A DNA stretch of 64,000 bases. Source: Hawksworthiomyces lignivorus. Its lineage: Eukaryota; Ascomycota; Sordariomycetes; Ophiostomatales; Ophiostomataceae. The DNA lies in contig NTMA01000102.1 in NCBI GenBank assembly GCA_002917075.1, positions 62,001-126,000 on the forward strand, in the 5' to 3' direction. Positions 1 through 12,541 of this stretch are shown one piece after another. Both the position numbers and the translations under genes were made by a program. Within the stretch, counting starts at the first letter, position 1. Each line of letters begins with the position of its first letter. The notes under the pieces are model-generated. The model was given only the letters and a program-made list of their open reading frames with translations, was not told where the DNA came from and did not search any database.

Positions 1-70
1 TTCGTTAGTTCTGCACAAGATTTTTGACTAAAAAGCATCAACTGTCCTCTACCTAAAGCTAAACTACACC

Positions 71-361
71 TCAACACACTTCGATATTCGCAGGTACAAG
101 TCCTACTTTCCTAACTATTTCGGCTGCTTCCCCTTCCGCCATCAAGCCAGCAAGCGTAGCTGTCCCTACATGAACCATGTACTCAGCCTCTCTCCTCAAG
201 ATCACGGGTACGCCGCACCTATTTAAGACGTACACCAGGTCCCCTGGCCTCACCCCTTGGGCGCTCGCCGAGAGAGACGGTATGCAGCCGGTAACCGATC
301 GGACTCGAGTCTCGCCGATCGTCAGGCCATCCGGCCTCGAGCAGCCGAATCTCTGACTTAG
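71..361 (-). pseudogene. orphan C-terminal exon of a HET-type protein
   Basis: Reading on the minus strand from 361 to the stop at 71-73 gives about 96 open codons. They contain a stretch of the kind that closes many fungal HET-domain proteins: a Gly-Cys-Ile-Pro segment, then RPGDLVYVLN, then GVPVILRR, then a 'HVGTATLAGLMAEGEA' tail. The frame is preceded by TAG, where a usable acceptor (TCTAG, 362-366) is visible. I could not find an upstream exon or a HET core in 370-1470. It is either the last exon of a gene whose other exons have decayed or a displaced fragment. Family assignment is by pattern and is moderate; 1-70 holds nothing else I can name. Confidence 0.4.
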
Positions 362-645
362 CTAGATTCAGCTGAGAGTAGAGCGATGTCCGGCTTCCCA
401 TTCTGGCACAGGTTACTTGATAAAATTTAGTTTCAGACTAGGAGTTTCTGGTTCAGCTGCCAGATATCCCGTTATGCCACAGGCTATATTACTCCATGTT
501 TTGATCCTGAGCCCATACAGTAGTTATCTGTAGATTCTTTTGCACCTGTGTTAAACTGCATTATCTAGAAATTGTACCCAAATCCGCAGACCCAGCGACC
601 AGACCCATTGGGCACAACCAAGAACGAGATAACCACAGCCATAAA

Positions 646-961
646 ATTACAGGTTAAAGGCAGGAGCTGCTATTCTGGCTGCCGTTTTCAGCAGGCAAGT
701 TCCACTATTTTTGCGTCCCCTGCAGTAAAGAGATTGACTCTTAGACGTACTTGGTACCTTTATAAGGGCTCCTGATAGATGAGCGCCCCCTTTTTACCAA
801 ATGAGCGGCCCCCTCTGCACATACTCAACTTCTGATTGGCAGAAATTCGCGTATTATTTTGATTACTTAATTGGGCAAGAAACGCGACATATTTCAACTA
901 TCGTGAGATTACAGGTTAAAGCGAGAACGCGCTTCTCTAGCCGCCGTTTTTAGTAGACATG
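646..961 (+). repeat. two diverged direct copies of a ~54-bp unit
   Basis: A unit beginning attacaggttaaag occurs at about 646-699 and again at 908-961, 262 bp apart. By eye the copies agree at roughly three quarters of positions, and a little over half of the mismatches are transitions. This could be decayed mobile DNA. The surrounding stretch 362-1640 has no gene that I can support. Confidence 0.45.
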
Positions 962-1025
962 TGTCATTGAAAGACCTCATCTTGGCAATCCCTCTCCGAT
1001 ATATTGTCTATTTTCCTTATAAGCC

Positions 1026-1046
1026 ATATATATATATATATATATA
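1026..1046. repeat. (TA)n microsatellite
   Basis: About ten AT/TA units in the AT-rich gap upstream of the AAA+ ATPase gene. Confidence 0.9.
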
Positions 1047-1643
1047 GTTTCTCAAGTTCCTTATTAATAATATCATAACGGTGGGTTATTTAAGGTGTAA
1101 GGTGTATTCAGCGGCCGGAGAAGGTTTGAGGGGTACGGGAGGAGGGCTCTAGAACAGGGGTTATTGGGGGAGGGAGGGCCTTCCAAAGGGCAGGGAGGTG
1201 ACTATCTTTTTCTATTAAATTGGTGATATTTGGTGATATGTCAATTGATCTATCGCGGGGCTCTACTCGTAGTTCAGAATAGGAGTAGAAACATAAATGA
1301 GTTGCGTTTTTTTAGATCAACGTCTTAGAAAAATAATTTATGTGTAGGAATATTAGGCACCAGGGGAATAGAATATATTGTATAATTACATAAGTTCCTC
1401 TAGGATAATTCGTCGGGGCGTAATTAAACTTCTCACTCGTAACAGTCAATTGTCAACTACAATGATTGGGCGTTGTTTGTAATGTGTAGCCTGGTTAGGC
1501 ATCAATCATCATACAAGGCTGAGTTCTACTTGGCTGCATTTAAAACAACCTTCTTAAAAAACCGAACTAGGCTGGAATGCCTAGAGACTCTTCGAAACAC
1601 ATCTTCAAAATCTGAGAAACATCAGCTTAGCAGAATCAACAGC

Positions 1644-4157
1644 ATGAGTGATAACGCTAGAATGGCCGATATCACCGATCGTGCCATTCTCGAGGAGTGG
1701 GCCTTGATGGAGAAGGCCAGAGACAAGGAGCGGGACGCTGTCTGGGCGGCCATGAAAATGTCCATGAACGGTCGTGTTCGCCGAACGGGTGGTTATAAAC
1801 TGCAGGAGAGTCAATATGATCCAGAGTCTAAGCAATTCTTGGGCAACACAAAAGATATGGAAGTCGATCTTGGCCAAGCCGGTATTTCTCTACTTTTCGA
1901 TTGTGGTAATGAGGCCGAGACAAGGCCAGAGATTGTTAATTATGTCCCAGACGAACCAGAATTAGTGGATGAGAAGAATCTCCTTAAAAACAATGGGGAA
2001 GGTGGGGCAGAAGCTGAAGCCAAAGACGAAAAGAAAGAGAACAAAGAAAAGAAAAGGGGAGAGGAGAAGGAAGAGGAAAAAGAGGAGCCAAAAGAGCAAG
2101 GAGCAGAGGAGGATGCAGCGGAAGATTCATCATGGAAGCTAACCAAGTGGGATGAGCCAAAGGGAGAAGAGACAAAGAAAGAAAAGACTGGTGAGACATG
2201 CGAGGTCAAGAAGCTATACGCTGGGCGGCATCAGCTTTGTGAGTGCTGCATCAAGTGGGAAGACGAAATACCCGATATGGACAACGAAGGCGTGAAGGAG
2301 GCACGAGATCGCTATGCGATCCTCTACCGTCTTATTCCGCATGGAGGAGACGATGAGTGGAAAACACATTCTATCTCGGTCAACAGTCCTCGACTGGGAC
2401 GATGCTTGGCAGCAGTATTCGAGGACTATCCCGGATTTGATCCAGACGACTTGACCTTCAAGCACCCCTTCGCCCTCTTCCTCCACCGCTGGGACCGATT
2501 GCTAGAGCTCCAGCAGAAGGAGACGGACGCAGAAACCCTGGACCATATAACACTCCTTCGCCAACTCCTCGAACATGAACTGAAGGAGCCATTTGCAGCA
2601 ATGAAGAAGTTTGCCGAAACCGGGCTGATATCCTTCGAGAACATGATCTATGCACTTGTACCCGGAGAGATCATTACCGGCTCCTGCGACGGGGAGCCAT
2701 GCGCCGCTCTTCTCCGCCGAGTCGAAAAGTTCAAGGACAGGGACGGAGTACCCGGGTATAGATATCACGCTGAGGTTGTTGATACAGATGGAGAAAGGTT
2801 CGGTGTGGCATCGACGATGTGGGGCCTGCGATATTGGAGCGGAACGAAACAAATGGCTTCCTTGGAGCATTTTCCCTTGCGGGTGCATCCTGAACGGGAA
2901 GACTTCATTGCTCAACTCATTGAACGTGGTCGCAAGTTTGAGAAGCTTCATGGCCTGCACTATAAGGCATATCGAGGCAAGGGTGTGTTCCAGAATGAAC
3001 GCGACGAGGCTCAAGTCAGACCGGTATGTATTTTGTCGGGAGAGCGTTCTTGTGTTGAAGCGCACTAAGTCGAATTAGATTTCTGGGCGGGTGATAGTAG
3101 ATCCATATGCCTACTACATCCTTCAGGACGACATTATGCCCGAGCTCAAGCCTCTCAGTCAACTCGGTAAAGATCAAAAATTTCGAAGATCGACGTGGCC
3201 AGTTAAACATGGGTTGGACGAAGCAAAATCCGACCAGAATGCGTTAGAGGATGAACACTGCCTTATATCTTCGCACCGAGTATTGGGTTTTGTGCTAGAG
3301 AAGAAACAGTGGTGCCAGTTATTCGTCTCCAACGTCATGGACATCGAATGGAACTTGGATGCCTTCAATAGCCTAGTCCTTGGCCAGGGCGAGAAGGAGC
3401 TACTTCTAGCGCTTACAGCCCGGGAAAGAGATAGGAACAGACATGCTATCGAGGATGCAATGTATACCAAAGGGTGTGGAACCATTATGCTTCTGTGTGG
3501 CCCTCCTGGAGTCGGAAAGACTTTAACTGCTGAGTCCGTCGCTGAGGAGGTTCGGCGACCTCTTTATAGGCTCGGAGCGGGTGACTTGGGTATATCTCCA
3601 TACCAGGTGGAGTCTCGTCTGATGAAGGCACTGGAGAAGTGTGCTCGATGGGATGCAGTGATGCTAGTAGACGAGGCTGATGTCTTCTTGGAATGCCGTA
3701 AAATGGACAGCCTGGAACGAAATGAGCTAGTGTCAAGTGAGTTTTACTGCCAATTTGATGCTAGTTAACCAAAACTAACACACAGATAGTATTCCTTAGA
3801 CTTTTAGAATATTACGATGGAATTATGGTGCTCACCACAAACCGCATGAACAACATTGATCCCGCTTTCGAATCCCGCATCGACATCACTCTAGCATACG
3901 ATGATTTAAATCAAACGGACCGAGCTAAGATCTGGCGAAACTTAATTAATAGCTTTCCTCCAGCGGAAGTGAACATTACTGAGGAGGTTATTAACGCCCT
4001 TGCTGAATTTGACCTCAACGGGAGACAAATCAACAGTGCCGTGAAAACGGGAAAGATTATTGCGCTAAAAGAAGGGGTACCCCTCAATATCAGACATCTC
4101 AAGGTTGTTCTCAACTTAAGAGAGAAGGCAAAGAAGTTCCTGTTGAACAACGTCTAG
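1644..4157 (+). CDS. AAA+ ATPase with N-terminal DUF7025-type region
   Basis: Three exons: 1644-3023, 3079-3736, 3790-4157, giving 801 residues. The two introns (55 and 53 bp) have clean GT..AG borders, and joining restores ISGRVIVDPYAYY and IFLRLLEYYDGIM across the junctions. Residues about 110-190 are a Lys/Glu-rich charged spacer. The middle (about 260-500) matches the DUF7025 region found ahead of fungal AAA domains. The ATPase core has Walker A GPPGVGKT near 601-608, Walker B MLVDEAD near 655-661, a TTNR sensor and the ESRID arginine-finger segment. All key residues are present, so an active ATPase is expected; the substrate is unknown. The frame is open upstream to 1482 (ATG), but 1644 has a better context and matches the usual start of the family. 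It lies next to HET genes, as such genes often do. Confidence 0.88.
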
Positions 4158-4255
4158 ATTGTTAGCGAATCTTAACTGCATATGAGCTACTAGTTTTAGT
4201 TGTGGGATAAAGGCTCTGAATTCAAATTGTTTGATTTCTCATTAGTTTGATTCCC

Positions 4256-6733
4256 CTATGTGATCTCTATGACGGTGGTAGGTGGACGAAATCTTTTAAC
4301 CTTCGCCTTTATTTGAGAGTAGCCGTCATCCTCTGGACCTAGAAACTGCCGCCACATGTTGGTGTCCCAGATGGCAAAACCAACTCGTCGAAATTCAAGT
4401 ACTTTGGAGCGAGGGTTTACGATCGAACAATTTTTGGTAGGATAAATTGCGAGGCAATGAGTCCAGCCCAGGTGCTCTGCGATGCCCAGGCACATGACGC
4501 GCTCATCCTTCCAGTCGACTTCGTCGCAAAAATACCAATGAGACTGGATTAGCGGGTCGTCTGGGTCAACCAATTTGTCACTAGACGCGTCGTTAGTATT
4601 CTAATAACACCACGACTCTCTGGGATCTTGGCTCACCGTTTCGTTTGATTTCCGGCCCTTGCGACGGCGGCACGCATAATGCCTCGAACCCGCAACCTTC
4701 CTACACAATCCCCAGGGCCATGTTCCTTCAGATCGATTTCCAACACGCGCATCAGTGGCCTTGTTAAGCCTGTGAACCGCCAAGTGACTGGATGCTTTAC
4801 ACCTGCCCAGCTCCACGTTGGAACCTTGATTGATCTTTTGTGCGGGCCCGTAAGCCGAGGGGGGAGGATGACATGCTTCGGCCATTTCAAATTGACTGCA
4901 GCGGAGGGCCGATCCCATTCAATCTCAATATGTCCTAGATCGATATGCCACATCAACTGCTGAAGGAAGTGTCTTTTCCATAAACCTGCAAGGAAAACGT
5001 CACCGGTCACTTCTTTCATCACCTCCACGATGCCTTGAAGGGCAATAAGAGTATCAGATTCTTTAGTCAAGTCACGACCACTAAAGTTTTCGACCAAAGA
5101 ATTCCAGGAATCTATGATGACCGCGTAAGAGACGGGAGGTGTGTCCGGAATAGCTCGTGCAAAGGCCGATTGGAAAAGTATCCTTTTGAAGGTAGTTGCG
5201 TATCGAAGAGTATCTAATTTTGCCGTCGAGCCTTCTGGTATATACTCTGCTGCATCCAACGATGTACATTCCCAGTAGATGCCATCGGCTCCAAATACTA
5301 GCAGGCGCGGCGAGAGAACTTCTTCCTGTAGTACCCAGCCTCGGTGATCTAGCGGCCCAGTTGGACGAAACGTATGGTTGTGGCGCCCTTTCTGCGGTGG
5401 CCTGTAGTGTTTTGCGAAGAGCCTAAGCGCGCGAGTCTTTGGTATGGACTCGACCGGTACTGTCGACGGCACGTCATATTCTCCCTCGTCACGATATATT
5501 GAACCAAGGTGACAAGGCCGGTTTTGTCGACCGTCGTGAGAGAAAATTAGGCCCGTGTCTGCCGATGTAGCCATTGCTGCTGTTAATGTGAGTGTGGCAT
5601 TTTTGTAGATACGGCCCATAGCTTGTGCCTCAGATTCCCAGTCGCTAAGCTGATCCTGTATAATACACAAGGAATCAATCCATATGTATTTAAAGCCCAA
5701 TTTGCGTGTCACAGTAATTGCGTCCCGAAATGTCTTTGGCATCTGGTCAAACGGAATGCCGGATTTCCTTTCCTCCAAGGTTCCCAATGTCGTCGTGATG
5801 ACATGAGAACCACCCCACCTATGGCTTAAACACAAGTATGCGCCGACTTCTCCTTGAGTTTCGTAGAGGAAAGGCTGCTGAGTCCCATCTAAGCTTCCAA
5901 CATCAACCACTCGAGAAGGTAGAAGAACCGGGTTCCGTTGTAACACCTTACACTGATGGTGGTACTGTAGACAATCCTTGAACCAATGACGGGCAAGTGA
6001 TAGTCTGGTTTCAGACTCAGTGGACAAATCATCCTGCGTAGCTGCTCCAAGAAGATGAGTCTCTATATCGCCTGAATACCACCAGTCAGCTAAATCCGGC
6101 ATTCATCGTAATTTATCCACTTACCTGACAAGGTATCCACCTCGAGCGCCGCCCAAGGATATTCCGGGTGTATATCATCTAATGTCTGAAATCGAGCTTG
6201 TGGCGTCCCGGGGCCTTTCTCAATAGATACTTCAATGCCGCTCATATACCAAGCTCGGTCTGTTTTGCTGCCAAGGTGGGATCTGTACTTGACCAATCCC
6301 CAAACCCAGGCGTAAGGTTCATCCGCAATCGAGTTTAATTTATCGACAGTTTCATTCTCTTCGGCGCGTACATAAAAAGCTCGGTAGAAGAGCACGCATA
6401 AATGGCACGATTTGCTTGATTGGAGAAGATGAGCTAAGCTCTCATGCAGTAGAGTCACAGTCCACCATTCTGCGACAAGAAGGTTTTTGCAAGAACCGCA
6501 CAACGAGTCGGATACGTCGAAACGAGGCTTCAAATGCTGAACCGAACTGCCTTCCTAATAACCGTAAGCCTTAATAATATGACGTAGGCAGCTTTATTTT
6601 TCATGGAAGCTTATGCTTGACATACCTTCTCAATCTCGAAGAGACTACGCCACGAACCGTAATCTACCCAATCCATTCCATCCTTAGCCGCTTCCGCTCC
6701 ATCTAGAACAATAAATGTTCCAAGTTCTGGCAT
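4256..6733 (-). CDS. HET-domain protein (heterokaryon incompatibility)
   Basis: Four exons read leftward: 6733-6626, 6554-6125, 6071-4637, 4580-4256 (introns of 71, 53 and 56 bp), giving 765 residues. The 36-codon first exon was found by extending the frame upstream; it starts MPELGTFIVLDG and joins in phase to EGSSVQHLKPRF. A CGSCKNLL segment with later CHLC gives a cysteine pair typical of this HET subtype. The HET core begins near residue 257 (YLCLSHRWGG), followed by YIWIDSLCIIQD and the MGRIYKNATLTLTAA block. A PTWSWA motif lies in the C-terminal half. Such proteins mediate non-self recognition or regulated cell death between hyphae. No NACHT, WD40 or ankyrin module is present. The gene is complete, and differs in subtype from the two other HET genes here. 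Confidence 0.85.
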
Positions 6734-8294
6734 CCCTACAGCCGCTATTGATATATACCACTAAATAGCGCAAGACGTAACGACGCAAGACAGGCGTGCT
6801 CTTCGTGTTAGATATCAATTTGGAACAGTGCATCCAAAAATATTTTCAAACTTCCACGCAGGGATTAATATGTCGCACAGCGTTGCAAGCTCCGCAGAGA
6901 ACAAGCGTGGAGGTGAAATGTCGAGTAAAGGCAAGCCGAAAAAAAAAAAAATACATATAAACTAGAATCTTACATATGAAAGCAGAAATTTCTTCCGGCT
7001 TGTTGTCTATACAAATAATAGCTGGACTGAAAAGGAATTGAGGAGACAACTATCCTTTTGATTTGGGCAGAAACAAAAATTGTTGGGTCTGAAGGCGGGG
7101 CTAGGAGATGTGTCCGAATCTGGTCAATTAAAGGAGTGACTGAATACGTGATGCCCCCCTAGCTAATCACTGTACACCCGTAACACTACCGTCGCGTCCC
7201 TATCCGCTACCACTCTCATCTACGTCCTAGGATCCCTAGATCGACAGCCCATGCCTTAGCTACTACTTCTTAAATAACTCACTGTTATGAGATATTGTTA
7301 AAGTTAGGCTTGAGTGTACAGAGTACAAGCCTGTTCTTCATCAGTGAATTTTCTTGATTACATATAAATTCTATAAGGCTGATCACCCTGACAGAATTCT
7401 CGATACTAGAAGAGGACTTAAGAACATGCAGCTAATCTACAAGAAAGAATTAACCCTACATTTTCTATGGCCACAGCAGTGTATCCTAACTTTAGGTAGG
7501 AAAACTCTACACTACAGAATAAAAGTTAAACACTTGTGTTATAGCATTTTCAGTCGCCAGAGCAGTAGAAAATAAAATAAAGAATATGCGTATTGAAGGA
7601 TTGCACTTAGATGCATTTATCTCACTCCCTGATAGGACACTGGTGCTTAAGACGAAGAGCTAGTCACAGATTGCTGTTTCTATAACGCTTCTGAGACAAA
7701 AGGAAAATTACTTTTGCCCTTCGGCATTGGTGGGTGTCTAAAATCGCTTTGGGAATTTGTTGTTTTTAAGTCTACTATAATACTACAGTGTACGTGCGTG
7801 CTTGGATGGCGGTTGGCCTTTATGCCACGACTTTTTTCTGTTGCTTAATATTAGGGGCCCAAAAGAAAGAAATTAAGAAAGTAAATCAGTGTAGTAGAAG
7901 AATAAAAGAATTGAATTCTGCGGCATTTCAGGATGATTCTTGGTCAGTCTAGGACTATATATGCATCTGCAACCTGAGCTGTGTGCGTTAGTAGTAGCAT
8001 CGGCTCGGTCCTAAGCCATACGTGTGCAAGTCGAAGCTAGGCTAAATCAGATAATGCAGCGCTGCGCCTCTAGTTCTCTTTTTCTAGTAATATGTATGTG
8101 GTGAGATTATCCGTGTTCTGCTGCACTGCCATTTGTAGTCTCTCAGCCTTGATTCGACTATATGACTTTTTTGACAGGCAGCGATCCGGGGGCTCTATAA
8201 AATGTTTACTCTTTTAAGAAAATAAAGTCTATGCAATTTCATGTAACATTCTCTTTCTCCTTGTCCATTTTCTTTTTATGAAGATTTATCCGAC
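6734..8294. other. AT-rich intergenic stretch, no gene seen
   Basis: The 1.56 kb between two divergent HET genes must hold both promoters. Open frames (for example 7354-7575) are short and show no recognisable family. I saw no terminal repeats. Confidence 0.6.
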
Positions 8295-10196
8295 ATGCGC
8301 CTGCTGAACACGTTCACCTACCGGCTGAAGACATTTTTAGGTGAGACGCCGCCGTACGCGATTTTATCGCACACATGGGGCAATAACGAACTCACGTTCA
8401 AGGATTTCGCCGGCGAACCTCGCAAGCTTCGCGGCTGGCGCAAGGTCGAGGCGTGCTGCAAGCTCGCCGCCAGCGACGGGTGGAATTGGGTGTGGATAGA
8501 CACTTGCTGCATTGACAAGAGCGACAGCTCGGAGCTGAGCGAGGCGATCAACTCCATGTTCCGGTGGTACGAGGAAGCGCAGATCTGCTATGCCTACCTC
8601 GAGGACGTCCCCGCCAGAGTGCCGATCGACCCAGAGCAGAAAGCGGACTTGCTTACGCCAGAAGCGGAAGCGCAGGGGCACGACCGCGGGCAGCCGTGGG
8701 GCGTCCCTTGGAAGTGGTTCATCAGGAGCAGCCGATGGTTCACGAGGGGATGGACCCTGCAGGAGCTTCTGGCCCCGTCCTTTCTCCGCTTCGTAGACTC
8801 GGCTTGGAACCCAATCGGCTCGCGCGAGGAGTGGGCAGTGGAGATCTCCAAGGCGACAGGCATCGAGCCAAGGCATCTAGTCGACTTCCGCAGCTGCGGC
8901 CTGGCCACCAAGGTATCCTGGGCAGCGAACCGAAAGACGACGCGCGAAGAAGATAGAGCTTACAGCTTGCTTGGTCTGCTGGGCGTCAACATGCCTCTGA
9001 TCTACGGCGAAGGAAAGAAAGCATTTTTCCGGCTCCAGCAAGAGCTGATCAGAAACTATAACGACGAGAGCATCTTAGCTTGGGGGAAGGACGACAGTGA
9101 GTATTTCCGCGCATATATATGTTTATGCCTCGAATGCCTCGCTGACCCCGAATGCCTCGCTAACCCATAAACTTTTACTATACCAGAGCACGATGCATCC
9201 TATGTGCCAATAGAGGAAGTCAGTTTCTTGGCCAGCTCTCCAGAGGCCTTCTTGGCGTCCAGAGGTCTGGTGGCTTGGCCATTTGACAAGGACCGACGTG
9301 GGTTTGCGATATCAAATGCAGGCCTCGCCATTAACACGGAAGTCTTCGATGGGCTGTCAAATTCTGAGGGGGTTGAAAGGCAGCTATATGCCATTCAGCT
9401 AAATTGCACTTGGCAGTGGCACTCCATCAAAAGCCCCGTGCAGTTGTTTCTAACCAAGATTGGAGAGGGATCCGTCTTCTGCAGAGCCTCTTCCATCGTG
9501 CGGCCATGGCGAGACGCGGCCGCAGCAAGGACTTGGAAGAGTTTGGGGAGGCATGACATTATCATAGTGGACAAGATAGAAGGCACACAGCCTCATTCCG
9601 CCACTTTGATCACTATTACTGACTCCGAAACAAAACTTCCTCTTCTCCACGGACCCATGAAGCACAAGTACTTCTTTGACACGCTTACGGGAAGCTGGGC
9701 GCCAATTGTCACCCCCGGCAGCCGCTTGGAATATCGCACCATCTGGACGATGAACGAAGCGTACGTCTTAAAATCAAGTGACTCCGAGGTGGCCATGGCA
9801 AGAGGAGGTGCTTTTTTGACGGGGTTCTGGGCCGAGTTCAAAGGTGGGCATAGGCCTACGCAAGAAGTTAAATTTCTACCGCTGGATACTTCTGCTCCAA
9901 GCGACGGAGCCAGAAAATATGGCTTAATTGTCAAACTGGCGTCGCAATTCCCAATATTCGGAATCTGGCAGCTTGAACGAGAATCTCAAGTCCAAAGTCT
10001 ATGCAAATTCCTCGACTTGGGGCCACCATATCCTGCCTCGGCGCCATTTGGAGAAGACGCCGTAATTCACATTGAAAGCGAGCCGAGATCTATTGATCTC
10101 CTCGAAGATAAACACATGCTCAGGGGAAAAATTTTTCAGATCTCAGGATCCTACTGCTCACGCACTATCGATGGATTTTCAAGTTTCTGCCATTAA
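8295..10196 (+). CDS. HET-domain protein, HET-E-like N-terminus
   Basis: Two exons, 8295-9096 and 9187-10196 (90-bp intron with GTGAGT and ACCAG), give 603 residues. The HET core starts almost at the N-terminus: MRLLN, YAILSHTWG (21-29), WVWIDTCCIDKSDSSELSEAINSMFRWY, then SRWFTRGWTLQELLAP and the AYSLLGLLGVNMPLIYGEG block. These are the hallmark motifs of the het-6/HET-E class. The C-terminal 330 residues lack WD40, NACHT or ankyrin motifs and are of unknown function. Expected role: cytoplasmic trigger of incompatibility or defence-like cell death. It shares architecture with the gene at 22162-24118, so the two are probably paralogues. The frame stays open through the whole HET core. Confidence 0.86.
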
Positions 10197-10578
10197 GAGC
10201 TTCCATTTGCAAATAAAGAAAGAATCGGTTCGGCAGGAACACTACCAGATCAAAACTATCGGAACTGTTCTATGTCCTGTTCCATGTCCCTTGATACAAG
10301 CAAATCATAGGTAAAGGTGCTTCTGGCTGTCTCATTCTTCCACCAGTAAAATGCGTGGGACAGACGACGCAGAAGTTTTGGATCAATGCATGTGAGAAAA
10401 GTTGGGACTAAAGGCAAGAAAGAGCAAGACAACCGAGGCAGAATAACAAGTTAAAGAGCGGCGAGCAAAGCATGAAACGTAAAAACGAGAGGATAGCGAA
10501 TACGGCAAGCAAAGCGACAGTGGCCTTTCATTGGTATGAACAGCAGCTTAGGTGCCGTTGTCTGGATGGTAATTCCCA
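10197..10578. other. short gap, no gene seen
   Basis: These 382 bp lie between the HET gene stop and the end of the minus-strand frame described next. I see only expected 3' flanking sequence. Confidence 0.5.
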
Positions 10579-11103
10579 CTATGCGGGCAACTTACGGCCA
10601 GAGATGCGAATGTCTCCAAACCTCGTAGCCAACTCCACCACTGCAGCCATAGAGAGAGTGCGGCCGGTCGCCGATGAAGACTCCCCGATACTTTGATTCC
10701 TCGCATTTGTTCCAGAGACTTTAACGCTGCCGTGTCGGGGGTGGCGCAGAGTCCGGTACCGATATGCCTTGACTTCAGCATCCTGGGCTTCAGCACCCTT
10801 GGTTTCGGCTTCCGTGGGTTGGATCTTGCTCTTGCCTTTGTCATCACTGGTAGGATTAGCGGCCGGCTCCATGCCCACCTGTTGGGAGAGATTCTCAATA
10901 CTGAGCTCTCCAGCAACGAGTTGCTCTTTGGCTAGTTGCTTGACAACAGGTCTCTCGCTAGCAGACTCCTCAATTGCGGGTTCCTCAGCGGTGGCTCGCT
11001 CGACAAGGAGCTCCTCATCCACCGATGGCTCGCCTGTCGGTTCTTGATCAGTTGTTTGACCAATATTGGGCTTGGCTTTGGCGATCAGCGGCGGGGGCTT
11101 CTA
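10579..11103 (-). other. in-frame coding extension beyond TAG of the HNH gene
   Basis: After the TAG at 11103-11101 the same frame stays open for 173 further codons, to a stop at 10579-10581. The composition looks like a real disordered fungal tail: Pro/Lys-rich first, then repeated Glu/Ala/Val segments (for example EELLVERATAEEPAIEES), a Lys/Glu stretch, and a more ordered end with RYRTLRHPRHG and RTLSMAAVVELATRFG. No Met lies close behind the TAG, so an independent gene is unlikely. A 42-bp sequence 11112-11071 with weak borders (GTGCAG..AAG) could be an intron that removes the TAG in frame, but it is shorter than every other intron here. Confidence 0.5.
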
Positions 11104-12541
11104 AGCCTGCACCCCAGTCTCGTCGTCGTCAGAGTCGCCCTCGTCGTCCGAGTCGACGAGGAACGCCTCTATACCTGCTGCACCAGACATGGTGGCGAGC
11201 TGAATGCAAGCCCACTGGATGTTCAACATAGCTTGCATTTTGGGCGCGTCCGCTGCGCTCAACCCTATCTCGAAGGTATGGCCAGAGCGAAGTGGGCGGT
11301 TCGTCAACACGTTGACGGCCGCGGTTGCCGCGGTTACTGCGGATGGCGCCATGCTGGTCTCATCGAGCGCCTCCCGGTCTTTCACCCAGTCATATACTAG
11401 AGCTTTGTCCTCACCTTTGGAAACATCAAGTCTGCGCAGCCACGGCTCCTCAAGACCGTGCGTTCTGGGTGCCGGCATCCAGTTAAACTGGAGCCGGAGC
11501 ACCGCTCGGTCTCCGACCACGGCGAGGCTCAGGCATTTCAATGCCCACAATCCCTTACTCCACCACGTATGGAGCTGCGCATTTAGGCTGATCATATTCC
11601 ACTCTTTATCGCTGGAGCCAAGGTGTGCAGTCAGAAGCGCTGGGCGGTCTGTCCAGATGCCGATCGCCTTTCGGACGTCCACGAGTTTGTCGCGTTTGTC
11701 GGACCGAGCGTTGGCGGCAAATGGAAATATATGACACACCTCCGGATTCGTTGTCTTCATGAGAACGCAGCTGTATCCGTCACGCTTGCGACACTGTGGA
11801 ATATTATTAGTATCTTGAAGCTTTTATTTTTTTTGTCTTGTATGTAAATAATAAGAAATAGTGAAAGGAGAAACTCAGGGTATAAAGGAAAAAGAAACAG
11901 GAAAGAGAAGAAGGCAAACCATAAAATCCTGGAAAGAATAAAGGATGAAATTGGGATAGGAAAAAAAGTGAGATGAGATTAGTTACCTTTTCCGCTTCCA
12001 CCTGGTTGCGCGATACCTTTACCTCTGTAGCGGGATTCTTGCGCTTTGCATCGTCGGGCGGTCGCTGGAGGACTACATCCGGGTTTCCGTTAGCAAAATC
12101 CGGACGATTGAATAATGAGAGAAATGCATTGCGACAGAGGTTTCTCGGATGGGCTAACTTACACAGACGAACCAGACTCGTGAGATACCCCATTGTTGCT
12201 CTGCCTGCGTCTTCATCCGTGCTCCACTGCTTGACCACGTCCAATGGTACCAGCATGATTGCTGCAACCTGAAATGCTGTCAGGCGGTCCAGGGCTCGAG
12301 TGGTCTCAGAAAGCTCGTCCCCATCATCGGTCTTTCCTGCCTGCTTCCATCTCAGCTCCTGAATCTTTGCAACCAAGGCGAGGCGTTCGTTAAAATTGTC
12401 AACTGGGTCAAGTTGCACAGATTCAAGAGGCGGTCTAGCCTGAAGGAAGCTTTTCAAGGCCTCAATGTCGACATCATGTGTTGAATCATCTTGTAAGAAC
12501 GGCTTGAGAAGCTCATAGACTTCTTCGAGTAAGGATGCCAT
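11101..12541 (-). CDS. HNH-nuclease-type protein (fungal HNH_2 family)
   Basis: Two exons, 12541-11987 and 11793-11101 (193-bp intron), encode 415 residues up to the TAG. Residues 1-185 form a helical N-terminal region. Joining the exons restores CRKRDGYSC (186-194), then NPEVCHIFPFA and later NMISLNAQLHTWWSKGLWALK. The Cys/His pattern and the final asparagine/histidine segment fit the HNH_2 endonuclease domain seen in many uncharacterised fungal proteins. The predicted product would be a metal-dependent nuclease; its target is unknown. The C-terminus before the TAG is Asp/Glu-rich. The frame continues beyond the TAG (see the extension), so the true product may be 589 residues. An ATG at 12541 fits the usual family start. 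Confidence 0.72.
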
